Assembly (NCBI RefSeq): GCF_963676685.1
Contig: NC_092345.1
Span: 24,761,585 to 24,825,584 of the forward strand
Reading direction: 5' to 3'
Length of the DNA stretch: 64,000 bases
Origin: Mytilus edulis
Lineage: Eukaryota; Mollusca; Bivalvia; Mytilida; Mytilidae
The number at the start of each line of letters is the position of its first letter. Position 1 is the stretch's first letter. The translations under genes and the position numbers were made by a program. A model generated the notes under the pieces. That model saw only the letters and a list, made by a program, of their open reading frames with translations, did not search any database and was not told where the DNA came from. This document shows, piece after piece, positions 35,560 to 48,285 of the stretch.

Positions 35560-36455
35560 GAACGTTGATAAACTTATCATATGATTAGTAATTAATACAA
35601 CGATATCGCATTTTACTGGAAAACTAAAATTCATTTTCAATTTGAAACGAAAAGAGTTGTCTCGGAGGAAATCATTCAAAATATACTGGTGCTAGTTTGA
35701 TTTTCTATCAAACAGAAAATATAGAATATGGGGTATCCATCTATGACACAAATCTGTACAAGTACATGAAATAAAATAAAAGCAAAGAAAAAGCTCTTTT
35801 ATTGCTTATAGTCCTCACAAATTGCAAGTCAAGCCTTCAACATTAAACAAATAATCTTAACTCAATTCAAGTTTAAGACGGCTTTGTATGATCTTGTATC
35901 GTTTTCAGCAGAATATTTTGTAAGCTGGTGGTCACGCCAACTCTATGGTTTGAAGAACATAGCTAACCGGTCGTAATATTAAAACGAAATAAATCTTAAA
36001 AACAAATCAAACATTTATTGTCAGGATTTAGCCTCCGTATTATTTTGTTTTCACACGACATGCGAACGGAAGAAACCGCGAACAAACAAAAATAATATAA
36101 TTGTCATATTGGTCGCGTAAACCGAGCGCGTAAATGACCGTCTTTCAGAATCATCACAAAATCAACAAAGCTTTCGATACCTCATCTGTTTGTTGACACA
36201 CGTAAGCATGCAAATATCACAACATAGCCATTTAATTTTAATTTTATATGGATCGATAATTCCAAATGACATAACTTACGTTGTACAATTTTAAATATAT
36301 TTTCATAATTCATTAATACACGCTAGGTTTAATTGTATAACCATTATTGACCGTCTTGCCTGAATGATCATTGGTGCATCAGGATTTATCTCTCTTTGTA
36401 CTTTGTTGTAGTGACTGTTTTATCTATATCAACATAACTAGCAAGATATTGAAGA
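35560..36455. other. upstream region of gene C
   Basis: Resumes the unit sequence after the 3.07-kb insertion. Holds the truncated B30.2 relic (about 35626-35670, KFIFNLKRKELS) and the conserved 250-bp block before the ATG. Confidence 0.6.
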
Positions 36456-36576
36456 ATGGTTACATTGAACAACGTGTTTATATTCATTAATGCTATTGTT
36501 ATAGTACTGATGGCTATGTACATATACCAGAATGAAAGAAAAATGGAGCGAATTTCACCCAGGCATAAGCCAACAA
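36456..36576 (+). CDS. gene C exon 1: transmembrane N-terminus
   Basis: 121 nt, leader MVTLNN, helix VFIFINAIVIVLMAMYIY, basic tail QNERKMERISPRH. An in-frame TGA lies two codons upstream of the ATG. The donor reads ACAA|GTATGG. The last exon base is A where A, B and D have G, which weakens the donor consensus and changes the joined codon from Asp to Asn. It belongs to the A-type by leader, helix and intron. The intron is 4.88 kb. Confidence 0.7.
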
Positions 36577-36949
36577 GTATGGAGATGTACAAAAAATTGA
36601 GGACAATCTTGAACTTTATTTAAACTTCCTTGTTTATCAAGAAATATACATTTAACGCGCAGGAAGCACTTTAAAAATGCAGAATAACAGTAGAAAATTA
36701 AATATCCATAAAAAAAACCATCTAAACATGTTTATTAATCTTAACTTATTTATTCTTGAAATAACGCAGAACATTGCTTTTTGTGTTTGATGCGAGTATT
36801 TAGATATATATTTTGCTGTTTCGAATTCAGTAGTTTTAAAATGTGTATTATCATACATGATAAGATACTCTTTGTTTTTTACGCGTAAATTACAAAAGAA
36901 TTTTAAAGTACAATGTACAAAATAGTTGTCGAAGGTACCAGAATTATAA

Positions 36950-37090
36950 TTTAGTACGCCAATATTTTGGCCACGAGCATCACTGAAGAGACATGTTTTG
37001 TAGAAATGCGCATCTGGTGCAACAAAATTGGTATCGTTGATTTTATTAGTACGTCAGACGCGCGTTTCGTCTACACACGACTCATCAAAT
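36950..37090. repeat. short dispersed repeat pieces
   Basis: 36957-37035 matches 17720-17810 (TATTTTGGCCACGAGCATCA, ATGCGCATCTGG). It is followed by the AGTACGTCAGACGCGCGTTT piece also found at 14677. In gene A these two pieces are far apart. Confidence 0.55.
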
Positions 37091-38244
37091 ACGGCTTAGT
37101 TGTCCTATATTTCATTTCAAATAGCTTTTGTTAGAAATATGATTTTGGTTACTTGTATAGATTTTGATTGAAAAATTATACTGCAAATATGCTACGATAT
37201 TAAAAGAATAAGAAGGTAAATTCTCTGCAGAAGGGAAAGAAAGAAAACACAGAGCAATGTTTTCTAAAATTTGTTTAACATATGACTCGTAGATATATTC
37301 CAATAGCCGTTGTAGTATAACTTTGTGAGGGAAACACATAAAAGGGAACTTTGCTGTTCCCCTTTTGCCAGAGTATTGTTAAATTCAACTCTATAACAAA
37401 TATGTTGATTGTTATGTCATCTTGTTGCACTCTCATGGACGTATTCTTCACATCTATAGCTAGTAAAATTCTTTACGGAGGAAATTGTCGAATGCCAGGG
37501 ACAATCGATTGATGGCTTAAAGGTCTACACTTTGATAAGACTAGCAAGAGATTTTCAAGATTATTTCGGAACTTAGGCTAAAATTTGTTTTCTGGCATAT
37601 GTATGTAGTACTAAATTGAAAGAAAATTCCTGTCAATTCATTCTGACCACTTTTTTAAGTACTTCAAAGTGATTTATTTGGCGACGTCAACTTTTTGAAT
37701 ACATTTATTCAAAACGTCTTCCGCCATTTTCTTTTTACAGCATATTTGCACTTCATTTTAAAGAAGAAAAAACAGTATGCATTTGGTTACCAATTATCAT
37801 TGGTATGGTGTTTATCTCGTTCATTATATTATGTGTATTCATATTAAATATGTAAAAGCTAGGAGATGATGGTCAATCTAACTTTGTATAAAGGGGACTT
37901 CCAAACTATAATAATGATATATCCAATGTTGAGAAAAGAAGAAAATAAGAAAATATTACAGAAAATATAAGCAATTATTCTATATTTTTAGCTGAAAAGT
38001 TTTACTTTTTAGTTGTTTGCATTGCCCTCTTTTGAGGTACCTATTGTCAAGTTCGTTATTTCTACCATTATAAATAGCTACATAGGTTTATTTGTGCATT
38101 TGCCCTTTATGTAAATTCATGGAATACCGCCATCTTTGATTGTACAATCGCAGTAAACAATAGGGATAGGTCTTTGACCTAATCTGCAAATTAAAAAACA
38201 GATAAGCAATTTATATGTTAGACTGTCTTTTTAAAGAAATAACA
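37091..38244. other. intron of gene C, first part
   Basis: Non-coding and closely similar to 14830-16011 in gene A. Confidence 0.5.
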
Positions 38245-38824
38245 GGAGTAGGTCCAGTAAGACCCTCTTTTGGCCCCTGAATATAGCAGTATTACAAAAT
38301 TGTTCAAATGTAAACTTTTAGTTATTTATTGGGCAGAAAAATGTTTCTGCTACATAAATATGGGCTGTTTTTGACAATACAATGCACATATATTGGGTGC
38401 TAGCACCATTAAGTCATGCTTAGTTACTGAAATCTTCACAATTCCAGTATTTTAGTTAAATTTTAGACGGTTTCCGTGTAAAACGAAAGTGGCCGCATTC
38501 GTGTTCATCCAAAATATTGAAATGGAAGTTGTATTTGATGATATTACATAACATATATAAAGATTGAGGATGAACACGGATGCGGCCACTTTCGTTTTTG
38601 ACAAAAAAACATCTGTAAAGTGACATTTGTTTCGCATAGTTTGTAGATTTTTCATATTTGAGCTTAAATCGGATCGTTTTTAATGACTAAATAAGTTAAA
38701 CAAAATTACATAAATTAATTGAATCATATGAAATAGACACTTAAGTGTTAACAAAGTGTTCAAAATCTTTCGTCAGATGGAACTGAAATTTGAGGCCAAA
38801 ATCCGTCCTTACCGGACCTACATC
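38245..38824. mobile_element. 580-bp GGAGTAGG element (intact copy, intron of C)
   Basis: Begins GGAGTAGGTCCAGTAAG and ends CCGGACCTACATC, imperfect terminal inverted repeats of about 20-30 bp. The matching site in gene A's intron (16007-16021, AATAAAATTTTGTG) shows that nothing was duplicated: flanks here are AACA and TTTTG. The centre has a second inverted repeat, GTGGCCGCATTCGTGTTCAT (38491-38510) and GTGTTCATCCTC-type sequence reversed at about 38566-38595. No ORF of note. It is the same family as 51344-51921. Confidence 0.85.
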
Positions 38825-39954
38825 TTTTGTGATTTATTGCATTATTGAAAATGTTTGAATAAATACCGATTATTTGTATTTTTAGAATCATATTTCAACT
38901 TGGAAATTTTGAGGGGAGATAAGTGAAATCGACTATTTTCACACACTTTAAATATAGGAGTAGTTATTTCTATTGTTTATCATGACAATGCACATTTTCG
39001 TTGTATTTTTCAAAAGTAAATATCAAACGTCGACTTCACTCTTGAAAAAGAATCGGGAAAAAAATAACACATTCAACATATTGTTATTTGTATACATTGT
39101 TGAATATTTTTTTCAGCGATTGAGCTGTATATATAATATGTGTTTATTGTCAAAAAAAATAGGCAACCAAGAAATCTGTAATGACAATCCAAGTTATACT
39201 TTAAGATCTGCAAATATGTAAACCATTTTAGAATCATTCAATGAATACATTTGGTAACTGGATATATGAATTGTAACCAGCCCAGCTACATGTACGGTAA
39301 TGCGAAAGACAGGAATCACTAACTTTTTAAGTAAAATTACGTAGTCTTTTGGTGAAAAAAGGAATCAATTGAAACCTTAGCCACGAATGAAACTGTCTAT
39401 TCATTAGATCATGCACAATTGAAACGAACATGTTTTGCAAATAATGAAAGGGAAAAGAAGCGGGTAGCTTTTCGTACCTAATTCCTGTTTGTATTTTACA
39501 AAGTTTCAGATAAGAACCACCTGATCACAACCACCCCCTTCCCCCACAAAATATATAGTCAGGACACCTATCCGTCTCAACACGCCTTGTCAGAGACGGA
39601 GCAAATATTAAGTCTTAGGAAGGTTATTCAGAATAATATACACGACTGTTTTGGAAATGAACGACAATAAAATCTAAGATAAAAATTGCAGGCGTCATTG
39701 CATTGGTAGCATTAAACTGGTTCATGTGTCTCGCTAGAATTGCCAAGTGGGAGGGTAATAACAAATCATCCTGACTCCCGTTATATTTCTAGTTCGAAGT
39801 TGCAGTCGTGAGAAACAATGGCAATTTGAACTGACGGCTGAAAATAGTTCGGAGTATTCTCAGATCTGTACTTCTTTCGTTGAGACGTACAAGTACTCGG
39901 CCACGTCCACTCTTTGTTTTTGTTAGATGTATTTCTATGTGTATCCAACTCATG
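38825..39954. other. intron of gene C, middle part
   Basis: Non-coding and closely similar to 16022-17150 in gene A. Confidence 0.5.
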
Positions 39955-40300
39955 ATTTATATCACTGGGTCAATGCCACTGATAATGGATGTTTGGTCCC
40001 TGAGGGTATAACCAGCCCAGTAGTCAGCACTTCGGTCTTGACATGAATATCAATTATATGGTCATTTACAAATTTCCTGCTTACTAAGTTATGAACTTTT
40101 CAAAATATTAAGGATTTTCCTATCACAGGCATAAATTACCTAACTCGCATTTGGCACAATTTTTGGGAATTTTGTGCCTTCAATACTCTGCAACTTCTTA
40201 CTGTCTTGTTTGTATAATATTTTTGATCTGACCGTCACTGATGAGTCTTATGTAAATAAAACGCGCATCTGGCATATTAGATTATAATCCTGATACCTTT
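39955..40300 (+). repeat. GGTCGATGCC-type dispersed repeat, single copy
   Basis: Matches 17155-17440 of gene A's intron in position and sequence (TGGGTCAATGCCACTGAT, CCAGCCCAGTAGTCAGCAC). The second copy seen in A is absent. Confidence 0.65.
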
Positions 40301-41456
40301 GTTAGCTATTTTGGCTAAATTTGGTCTCAAAGTTGAGATCAAAATTCCCTTTCAAAATCAAACCACAATAAAATGGCTTAAGCGTTATGACGTCGCAATA
40401 AGGGTCAAAACAAACAAATATATAGCCTGAAGCTTTCAAAATGTCATAATTATTTCGACTACGAACAGACTGGTCTAATTATTAAAAAAAAAAACGTTGA
40501 AAAGACATATGAAATAATTGTCAAATTCACAATTTTTTTAGGTCCATCAATTTGTCTTTTTTTTTCTATAAAACAGTTGATTGAAGGATCTACCAGTATT
40601 GAAAAACCTCGCCAGGTCGACATTTAACGACGCTTCGCTAAAAAAACAACAACATGTTATTCAATTTTTTTCTGTTTGTTATAAATATATGAATATATAT
40701 ATATAGAGAGAGAGGGAATTTAATTCTATTACAAATTCATATTCTGGATACAGTTATTTCGTATTTGATATTAATGGTAATCGTGTGGCATAAAGTAATA
40801 TGTGTGGCTTATAGTTTATTTTTGAAACCTATTGAGGAAATCAAATATTCATAATTTTATATACTAAATCGTTCTCACTTTTTGTTGTAGACTGTACAAT
40901 GAAATATATTGTTTTCATCAAAACCATAAGGTCTGAATGATAATCATGATATCATAGTTAACGTATTAGCAATCATGCAAAGTTTCTTTATTTCCTCAAC
41001 TATTGCATATTAAATTTTTTTAATAATCATAATTGAGCTCTATTAACCAAATGAAATGGACAAACAAACCAATAATATTTTCAACATCTAAGTATTAGTT
41101 GAACTTACCAGGATAAGAAAATTCCAAGCTGTAAATAGAAAGTTTCTGTCCGTCTAAATGATACAAATTTCACCGGTTTAAATAATACAATAAAACCGGT
41201 CTCAAAACGTATTTTTTAATTAATGGACCAGGTTTTGAACAGGAACCACAGTCGAAGTTCACACATTACATGTATCAGTTGTAATAAACATATACATCTT
41301 GAAACACACAATTTGGTAATGAAACATGCATATCGCGTAGAATTAGGATTCCAATCGTCAACTTTTTAAAACTTGAAAAAAAGTTACGAGATGACAGGAT
41401 TATAATAGCACGTCAAATTGTTAACAGTGAGTTTTTAATTATATGTATTTTTTTAG

Positions 41457-42106
41457 ATGACAAGGCTGGGTATTTATTTTCTTTGAAATTTGACAGAAAG
41501 TGGACTAATTCATCACTGTTCCTGTCTGATGATAATACAATACTGGGTAATTATTTCAATAAGGAGACATCAAATCCCGTGAATCACCCGGAACAGTTTA
41601 CCAATTACGACGGAACAATAGGAGATAAATGCTTAACTTCTGCAAGTAAAATATACTTTGATATTAAGTTCTCGTACGAAGTATTAGTTGAACTGGATTC
41701 AAAAGATTTAGTACTTGAAGTAGGAGTTGCTAGTCGTGAAAAAATAGATATTAATCATTATGTAGGACCCCACGGGTGGTCGTTTTACATTAGTACATGC
41801 GAAACTAGCATATGCCTTACAGCCCAACGTGGTACTATGACCATAGTAAAGATAACAAGCAGCAGTAATACAGCTGGTACAGTGGCCACTGGAAGACTTG
41901 GATTCTTCATTAACATGGACCGCAATGAATTCTCCGTTATTGACAAGGACAGTTCCAAAATATTGTTCACGTTTACAACAGTAGTTTCCGCTGATCAGCT
42001 TTGTCTAGCGTTTGGTGTCTATAATCGTTCTCATCTTCAAGCAAAACTGGAAATTATGTATTCTTACGATTTCACAAATCTTCCAATTATCAATGTTGTG
42101 GCGTAG
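41457..42106 (+). CDS. gene C exon 2: complete B30.2 (PRY-SPRY) domain
   Basis: Follows TTTTTTTAG, starts AT|GAC and ends TAG. With exon 1 it makes 256 residues. Its first 90 residues are almost those of gene A (KFDRKWTNSSLFLSDDN, SNPVNHPEQFTNYDG), and the upstream intron is also near-identical to A. The middle differs: INHYVGPHGWSFYISTCETS, then a loop three residues shorter than in A (AQRGTMTIVKI against ARHKQTNTFEEVKI). The C-terminal part (GRLGFFINMDRNEFSV, LQAKLEIMYSYDF) resembles B and E more than A, suggesting exchange between copies. The B30.2 core is intact. It is potentially functional, with the caveat on the exon 1 donor. Confidence 0.83.
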
Positions 42107-42414
42107 ATAACAGGAACACTTATAGTGGGAATACTGCACCAATCTAGTATGATCTAAATACACTTAATCATAAGTCTAATATCACATATTGTGAGGGACA
42201 ATATTCCTTTTTAATAGTGCAGTATTCCAGTCATAAAACAAAACTAAATATTTTAGTATTCGATCCACCTTAGTCAAATTCATTCGGCTCTGATGGACGC
42301 AGTCAAGACGCTATATTATTTTTCGTAATCTTGTGTATATTTTGTTTGAATGAGTGTGAATTTAATAGAATCCCAGTTGACAGCACAGATACCAGTCTAG
42401 AACCAATAAATGTG

Positions 42415-42420
42415 GAGTCT
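42415..42420 (+). terminator. poly(A) signal of gene C
   Basis: AATAAA in GAACCAATAAATGTGGAGTC, about 309 bp after the stop, as in A and B. Confidence 0.65.
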
Positions 42421-42869
42421 TTATAATTTTACCCTCGTGTAAATGGATGTTACAAAAATGAAAAATGTGCTTAAGTAAGTGTAATTTCAAGGGTGCATGT
42501 GAATAAAACTTTTTGGTTCTATCAAATTCAGGCTGATTCTATGATGTATATGCTGAATGAGTAAACGGTCCAAGTCTGAGTAAGAAATTGAATTTTGCAG
42601 TCAACATATGATGAATTTAAAATATGTCCTACAAGTTTGATGGAACTTTATTCAACTAATGGAGAAATAATTAGGTCCCGTTCATCGTAGTGGGTTGTCA
42701 TATCATTTTAGCTGCATGTTTACGTTATTGCAAAAAGTAAATCGATCTATAAGGTCTTCACCAAATTTGCAAATGTGTGAGGAATTGACACTTCGAACTA
42801 CTTTGACATATTCACATTTCGATGATAATGAAACATACAAAAAATATTCACCTCAGATACTAACAAAAC

Positions 42870-43625
42870 CTTCGAATAGACTTATTCAGAAGGGATATAA
42901 TCACAATACTGTTGTCAAGTCATTAAAGATTGCATATTTTGGCGTTAATATTGAGTCACTGATAAGGTCTTTGCATCGGAACTAAACACATTTATTATAA
43001 AAGCAGTTGTTGGCATTACACGGGTTATGGACTTCTCATATATGTTATTATTGTAGGATATTAAACCCCTAACGGGAAGGATTGTGCCTGATGTTCATAT
43101 GATGAAATCATAATCTTTCAGTCAGTTTAATTGAGGTCTGGAGCTGGCATGTCAGTTAATTGCAAGTATTATGTTGCTATCTATGTATTATTGTCATTTT
43201 GTTTATTTTCTTTGGTTACATCTTCTGACATCGGACTCGAACTTCTCTTGAACTGAATTTTAATTTGCGTATTGTTATGCGTTTACTTTCCTACATTGGT
43301 TAGAGGTATAGGGGGAGGGTTGAGATTTCACAAACATGTTTAACCCCGCCGCATTTTTGCGCCTGTCCAAAGTAAGGAGCATCTGGCCTTTGTTAGTCTT
43401 GTATTATTTTAATTTTAGTTTCTTGTGTACAATTTGGAAATTAGTATGGCGTTCATTATCACTGAACTAGTATATATTTGTTATGGGGCCAGCTGAAAGA
43501 CGCCTCCGTGTGCGGGAATTCCTTGCTACATTGAAGACTTGTTGGTGACCTTCTGCTATTGTGTTTTTTTATTTGATCAGGTTGTTGTCTCTTTGACACA
43601 TTCCCCATTTCCATTCTCAATTTTA
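42870..43625 (+). repeat. retroelement C-terminal scrap plus 3' tail
   Basis: The best-preserved reading of the scrap is LTKPSNRLIQKGYNHNTVVK followed by SLKIAYFGVNIESLIRSLHR, N and a stop at 42983. The full tail follows, ending CCCCATTTCCATTCTC. Equivalent to 20395-21168 after gene A. Confidence 0.65.
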
Positions 43626-43969
43626 AAGAAATAAAACACAGTTTCCGATCTTCAATATTAAAAACTCAGAACCTTGAATCAAAATTGAGTTCATTTTAAC
43701 ATTTGTTTTATGAAATATAATACAGAAAACACAAACAAGTCATGTTGTAATAATTAAGTTGCACCTCAACAATTATTTGTTCCACAGATACAAATATTTA
43801 AATGTTTGTTCGATCGTCCGTCCATTCGTCTGTCTGTCCTGCTTCAGGTTAAAGTTTTTGGTCGAGGTAGTTTTGATGAAGTTGACGTCCAATCAACTTG
43901 ACACTCACAGTAATTGAATTCTGATGCATTGACAAAAAATCATGCTTTATGTCCAATATGTCATTTTCA

Positions 43970-44190
43970 TAGTTTAATCTGTGAGGCGAATATTCCGTAA
44001 CAGTCAACCAACTTAAAATGGCGTTCGTAGAACTTACGAAGAGATTATTTCAACCCCATGGAACTTTTGATTTGGAGAGTCCTTTTGAGCATAAATTGTA
44101 AAAATTACAATTGATTAGCTTAAGTTATTTGTATTGTCGTAAAATTTTGTTAGCAACCGACACTCATTTTGAATTGACACCATGGAATAT
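43970..44190 (-). mobile_element. reverse-transcriptase C-terminal relic (antisense)
   Basis: Same relic as 21520-21740 after gene A (AAAATGGCGTTCGTAGAACT, GAAGAGATTATTTCAACCCC). Confidence 0.55.
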
Positions 44191-44289
44191 CCCAATAGTA
44201 TTGAAAGTAACGTTAAACACTAATCAATCAAAAACCCTTCCCTATTTTTATGAGTTTTGAACAGCGGTATACTACTGTTGCCTGTATTT

Positions 44290-45906
44290 AGTAAGGCTGA
44301 CAATATAATCATCTTAAAGAGATGGGAAACGTTTTTAATTTAAGTGTTCTAACATACTGTTGGCAAATGCTTTTGTAAGCAATAGACAATTATCTAAATC
44401 ACAGCTTTTTATTAATAAAATGTTGATGAATTTCTGCTTATATCTGGTCGTGTCCTGTGTCTTTTTTCATTAAAAGAGATTTAGGTTGGTGTATTGCCTG
44501 TAAGCTGGATTTGCAACTGAAACCCAACTCTTAAGATTTTGAAATCAGCTAAACATGTTTCATGCTGTATTTCAAATCAATACGAAGCAGATTGAAATAT
44601 GTGTAAGAATGACAGGGTTAACGTAGTAATATGACCATCTGTTCATGCCCTGTAGAATAAGATGCCCTATAATCCACACTCAAATATCGATAGAAAATCA
44701 ACTCCTTTATGTATTTCTGTTGAAAGACAATACAATAACAAGACAGATACCCGACAGACACTGGATGCATGACACAATCCATAACATTACAGTTCAGTTG
44801 CAAATCAACAGACATAATATAATGTGAAGTTAATTTACCGATAGCCATTCTTTTCTGCATGCAGAATAATGACTGGGCAACAATAGATACTGAACAGTTT
44901 GATCATTCGAATCAAAGTGGGCACTTTGTAATTTAGTGCAGCGACGCATGGTAATGCAATATTTATACCTGCTTAGGGTTTATTTCCCTCTCACCATAGA
45001 ATTTTAGTCAGAACGTTGATAAACTTATCATATGATTAGTAATTAATACAACGATATCGCATCTTACTGGAAAACTAAAATTCATTTTCAATTTGAAACG
45101 AAAAGAGTTGTCTCGGAGGAAATCATTCAAAATATACTGGTGCTAGTTTGATTTTCTATCAAACAGAAAATATAGAATATGGGGTATCCATCTATGACAC
45201 AAATCTGTACAAGTACATGAAATAAAATAAAAGCAAAGAAAAAGCTCTTTTATTGCTTATAGTCCTCACAAATTGCAAGTCAAGCCTTCAACATTAAACA
45301 AATAATCTAAACTCAATTAAAGTTTAAGACGGCTTTGTATCGTTTTCAGCCGAATATTTTTGTAAGCTGGTGGTCACGCCAACTCTATGGTTTGAAGAAC
45401 ATAACTAACCGGTCGTAATAAATGAAATAAATCTTAAAAACAAATCAAACATTTATTGTTAGGATTTAGCCTCCGAATTATTTTGTTTTCACACGACATG
45501 TGAAAGGAAGCAACCGCGAACAAAACAAAAAAATATAATTGTCATTTTGGGGAAAAAAACATTTAAGTCGCGTAAACCGAGCGCGTAAATTACCGTCTTT
45601 CAGAATCCACACAAAATCAACAAAGCTTTCGATACCTCATATGTTTGTTGCCACACGTAAGCATACAAATACCACAACGTAGCCATTTAAATTTTATATA
45701 GATCGATAAATTCCAATTGACATAACTAACGTTGTACAATTTTAAATATATTTTTATAATTCATTAATACACGCTAGGTTTAATTGTATAATCAATATTG
45801 ACCGACTTATCTGAATGAACAGTGGTACATTAGAATTTATCTCCCTTTGGACTTTGTTGTACTGACTGCTGTATTTATATCAACATAACTAGCAAGGTAT
45901 TGTGGA
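44290..45906. other. 5' flank and upstream region of unit D
   Basis: Repeat-unit head without the reverse-transcriptase insertion, which would fall near 44605. It is followed by sequence near-identical to 22470-23765 of unit B. Contains the truncated B30.2 relic at about 45077-45120 and the conserved block before the ATG. Confidence 0.6.
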
Positions 45907-46027
45907 ATGAATGAAATGAACAATGTATTTATATTCATCAATGCTATTATTATAGTACTGATGGCTTTGTACATATACCAGAATGAAAGGAAATTGGAGA
46001 GAATAGCAGCTAGACATGAGCAAACAG
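45907..46027 (+). CDS. gene D exon 1: transmembrane N-terminus
   Basis: 121 nt, leader MNEMNN as in B, helix VFIFINAIIIVLMALYIY, basic tail QNERKLERIAARH. The usual TGA two codons upstream is TGT here, and the next in-frame stop is TAA seven codons upstream of the ATG. The donor is ACAG|GTATGG. The 2.26-kb intron is much shorter than in A-C. Confidence 0.75.
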
Positions 46028-46999
46028 GTATGGGGAAGTACAACAATTTAAAATTCAAAATTAAACTTCTTCTTTAAACTTCCCTGTTCATTGAGAAATG
46101 TACATTACACGCACAAGAAGCACTTTAAAATGCAAAATAGGAATAGAAGAATATCAGATAGACATAAAACATCTTTACATGATGTTAAATTTGACCTTAT
46201 ATTATATTCAAGAAAATACACATAACGTTGTTGTTTGTGTTTGATGCAAGTATTTAAATGCATATTTTGCTGTTTCGAATTCAGTAGTTTTAAAATGTGT
46301 ATTATCATGCACAATATATACTCTTTGGGATACGCGCATATTACAAAAGTATTTGAGTGTACATAAAACTTGTCCTATATTCCTTTCCAAGTGAAGTACG
46401 TGGTATAGAAATTGGTTTGTACTTGGTGAAGATTTTACTTGCAAAACTAACTGCAAATATGCTTCAAGATAAAAGAAATAGAACATAAATGCTTTGGGGC
46501 GGCTAGAAGAAAACACAAAAGAATGACAGAACGAAATATTTCATAAAAGTGAAATGAGACATGTCTTGTTAACATATGACTATTCAATATATTCCTATAG
46601 CCAAAAGGTTTTAACAATTTAGGAGTTTGACTTTGTGAGTGAAACAAATAATGAGGACCCTTAAAACTTTAATTAACAACACATTTTGGATCGTAGGTGG
46701 CGGCAAAGGTGTTTCTAAAGGTTTTAGGTGTAAAAATTACACAAAATCATCATATTTTGACAATATGTCGAAAATGGGCTTACTTTGGAAAATATTATAT
46801 ACTCCAATGCAAGGAATGGATGTATTAGGCATTTTGACTTTTGAAATACATATTCACGAACCGAATTTTGACCTTCTGGTGTTTATTGATAAAGTTGATT
46901 TTTCATATCATTTTGTGTCGTAAGTGAACCTATCCTTTACGGGTAGACTTGATATAGATAAATTCGTATAAGAAAAGCAAAATGAGTATGTTAAATTTG
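46028..46999. other. intron of gene D, first part
   Basis: Starts like the introns of A-C and then diverges. The ORF at 46639-46923 is not shared with any other copy, so I do not call it. Confidence 0.4.
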
Positions 47000-47375
47000 A
47001 TGTATGCGTTTTTTTGCTTCTTCGTTAAATTTGTTGTTTTCATAGTGATATTAAGATGACAACACAATATTGACTGCTGTACCGCTATTTTTGACATTTT
47101 AACTCTTTGAGTATGTTTGTTTTGTTCATGCATCGTTGACAATGTAATGGAATTTGATATGTTTGTCCTACAAGTGAGAGGTTTAGCTAGCTATAAAACC
47201 AGGTTCAACCCACCATTTTCTACATTAGAAAATGTCTGTTCCATGTCAGGAATATGACAGTTGTAATCCATTCGTTTGATGTGTTTGGACTTTTGATTTT
47301 GCCTTTTGATTTTGGATTTTCCTTTTTGAATTTTTTTCGGTGTTCAGTATTTTTGTGTTTTTACCTTTTCCTGTT
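47000..47375 (+). repeat. dispersed repeat (TAGCTATAAAACCAGGTT family), long copy
   Basis: Same extent and landmarks as 27395-27775 in gene B's intron. It ends in a GTGTTCAGTATTTTTGTG phrase. Confidence 0.65.
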
Positions 47376-47639
47376 ATTGGTCGAACTATCCTGAAAAACA
47401 ACAAATCTGGTTTTTTTTTAGAAACTGCACATGTTCAGACATTGGTAAAAGTGAACAATGGAAGATATTGCAAAGTATAAATGTTCAACTTATCAATATC
47501 TAAATAGATACACACACACATATAGATATATAGCGTATATACGATATCAATGTTGCTTCTAAATGAAACCCGTATGGTTAAATTAAGATATATTGTCTGG
47601 TTGATAGTCGCATTATTGGTTATTATAGATATAGGAATA

Positions 47640-47960
47640 TGTGGTGTGAGTGCCAATGAGACAGCTCTCCATCCAAATAACAATTTAAAAAAGTAAACCA
47701 TTAAAGGTCAATGTACGGCCTGCAACACGGAGCCTTAGATAACATCAAACAACAAGCTATAAAGGCCAAAAAATACTAGTGTAACACAATTTAAACAGGA
47801 AAACAAACGGTCTAATATATTATAAAAATAAGAACAGAGAAATTCGTATAATTAAATTAAAAAACGACAACTACTGTACATCAGATTCCTGACTTGGAAC
47901 AGGTGCAAACAGCGGGATTTAACGTTTTACTGGTACCAAACTCTTCTCCCTTTTTCTGAA
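47640..47960 (+). repeat. dispersed mussel-type repeat (GCCAATGAGACAGCTCTCC family)
   Basis: Landmarks are GTGCCAATGAGACAGCTCTC, AAAGTAAACCATTAAAGGTC, CGGCCTGCAACACGGAGCC and TCAAACAACAAGCTATAAAG. It ends with CCTGACTTGGAACAGGTGC, which is also part of the retroelement tail at 9241-9275. Confidence 0.65.
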
Positions 47961-48285
47961 ACAATAGCATAGAATCACAACATAGAACAACACACGATAA
48001 AATATAAATTGGCAGGCTTTACTCAATCATAAAACGTAAATTAATACAATATTATACCCAGTCTCCTTTTTTTGACTGCAATTACATTTTCATTTTTTTT
48101 TTAAATTTGAACTCTATTAACAAAATAGAATTGACAAAAACATAAACTAATCAAAAAGTCATGGTATTATTTAAACTGACTTTGTTTAAAAGACTCAAGG
48201 CAGTAAATATAGCATGTTGGTTTAAATTCTCTTTAAATTTTCTTTATTTGTAAAGGTATCAGAAATTTGTATTGATTTATTTCAG

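Noticed and set aside
47435-47701. 88-codon minus-strand ORF
   Set aside because: Lies across a CA/TA-rich run and a dispersed repeat; no protein features.
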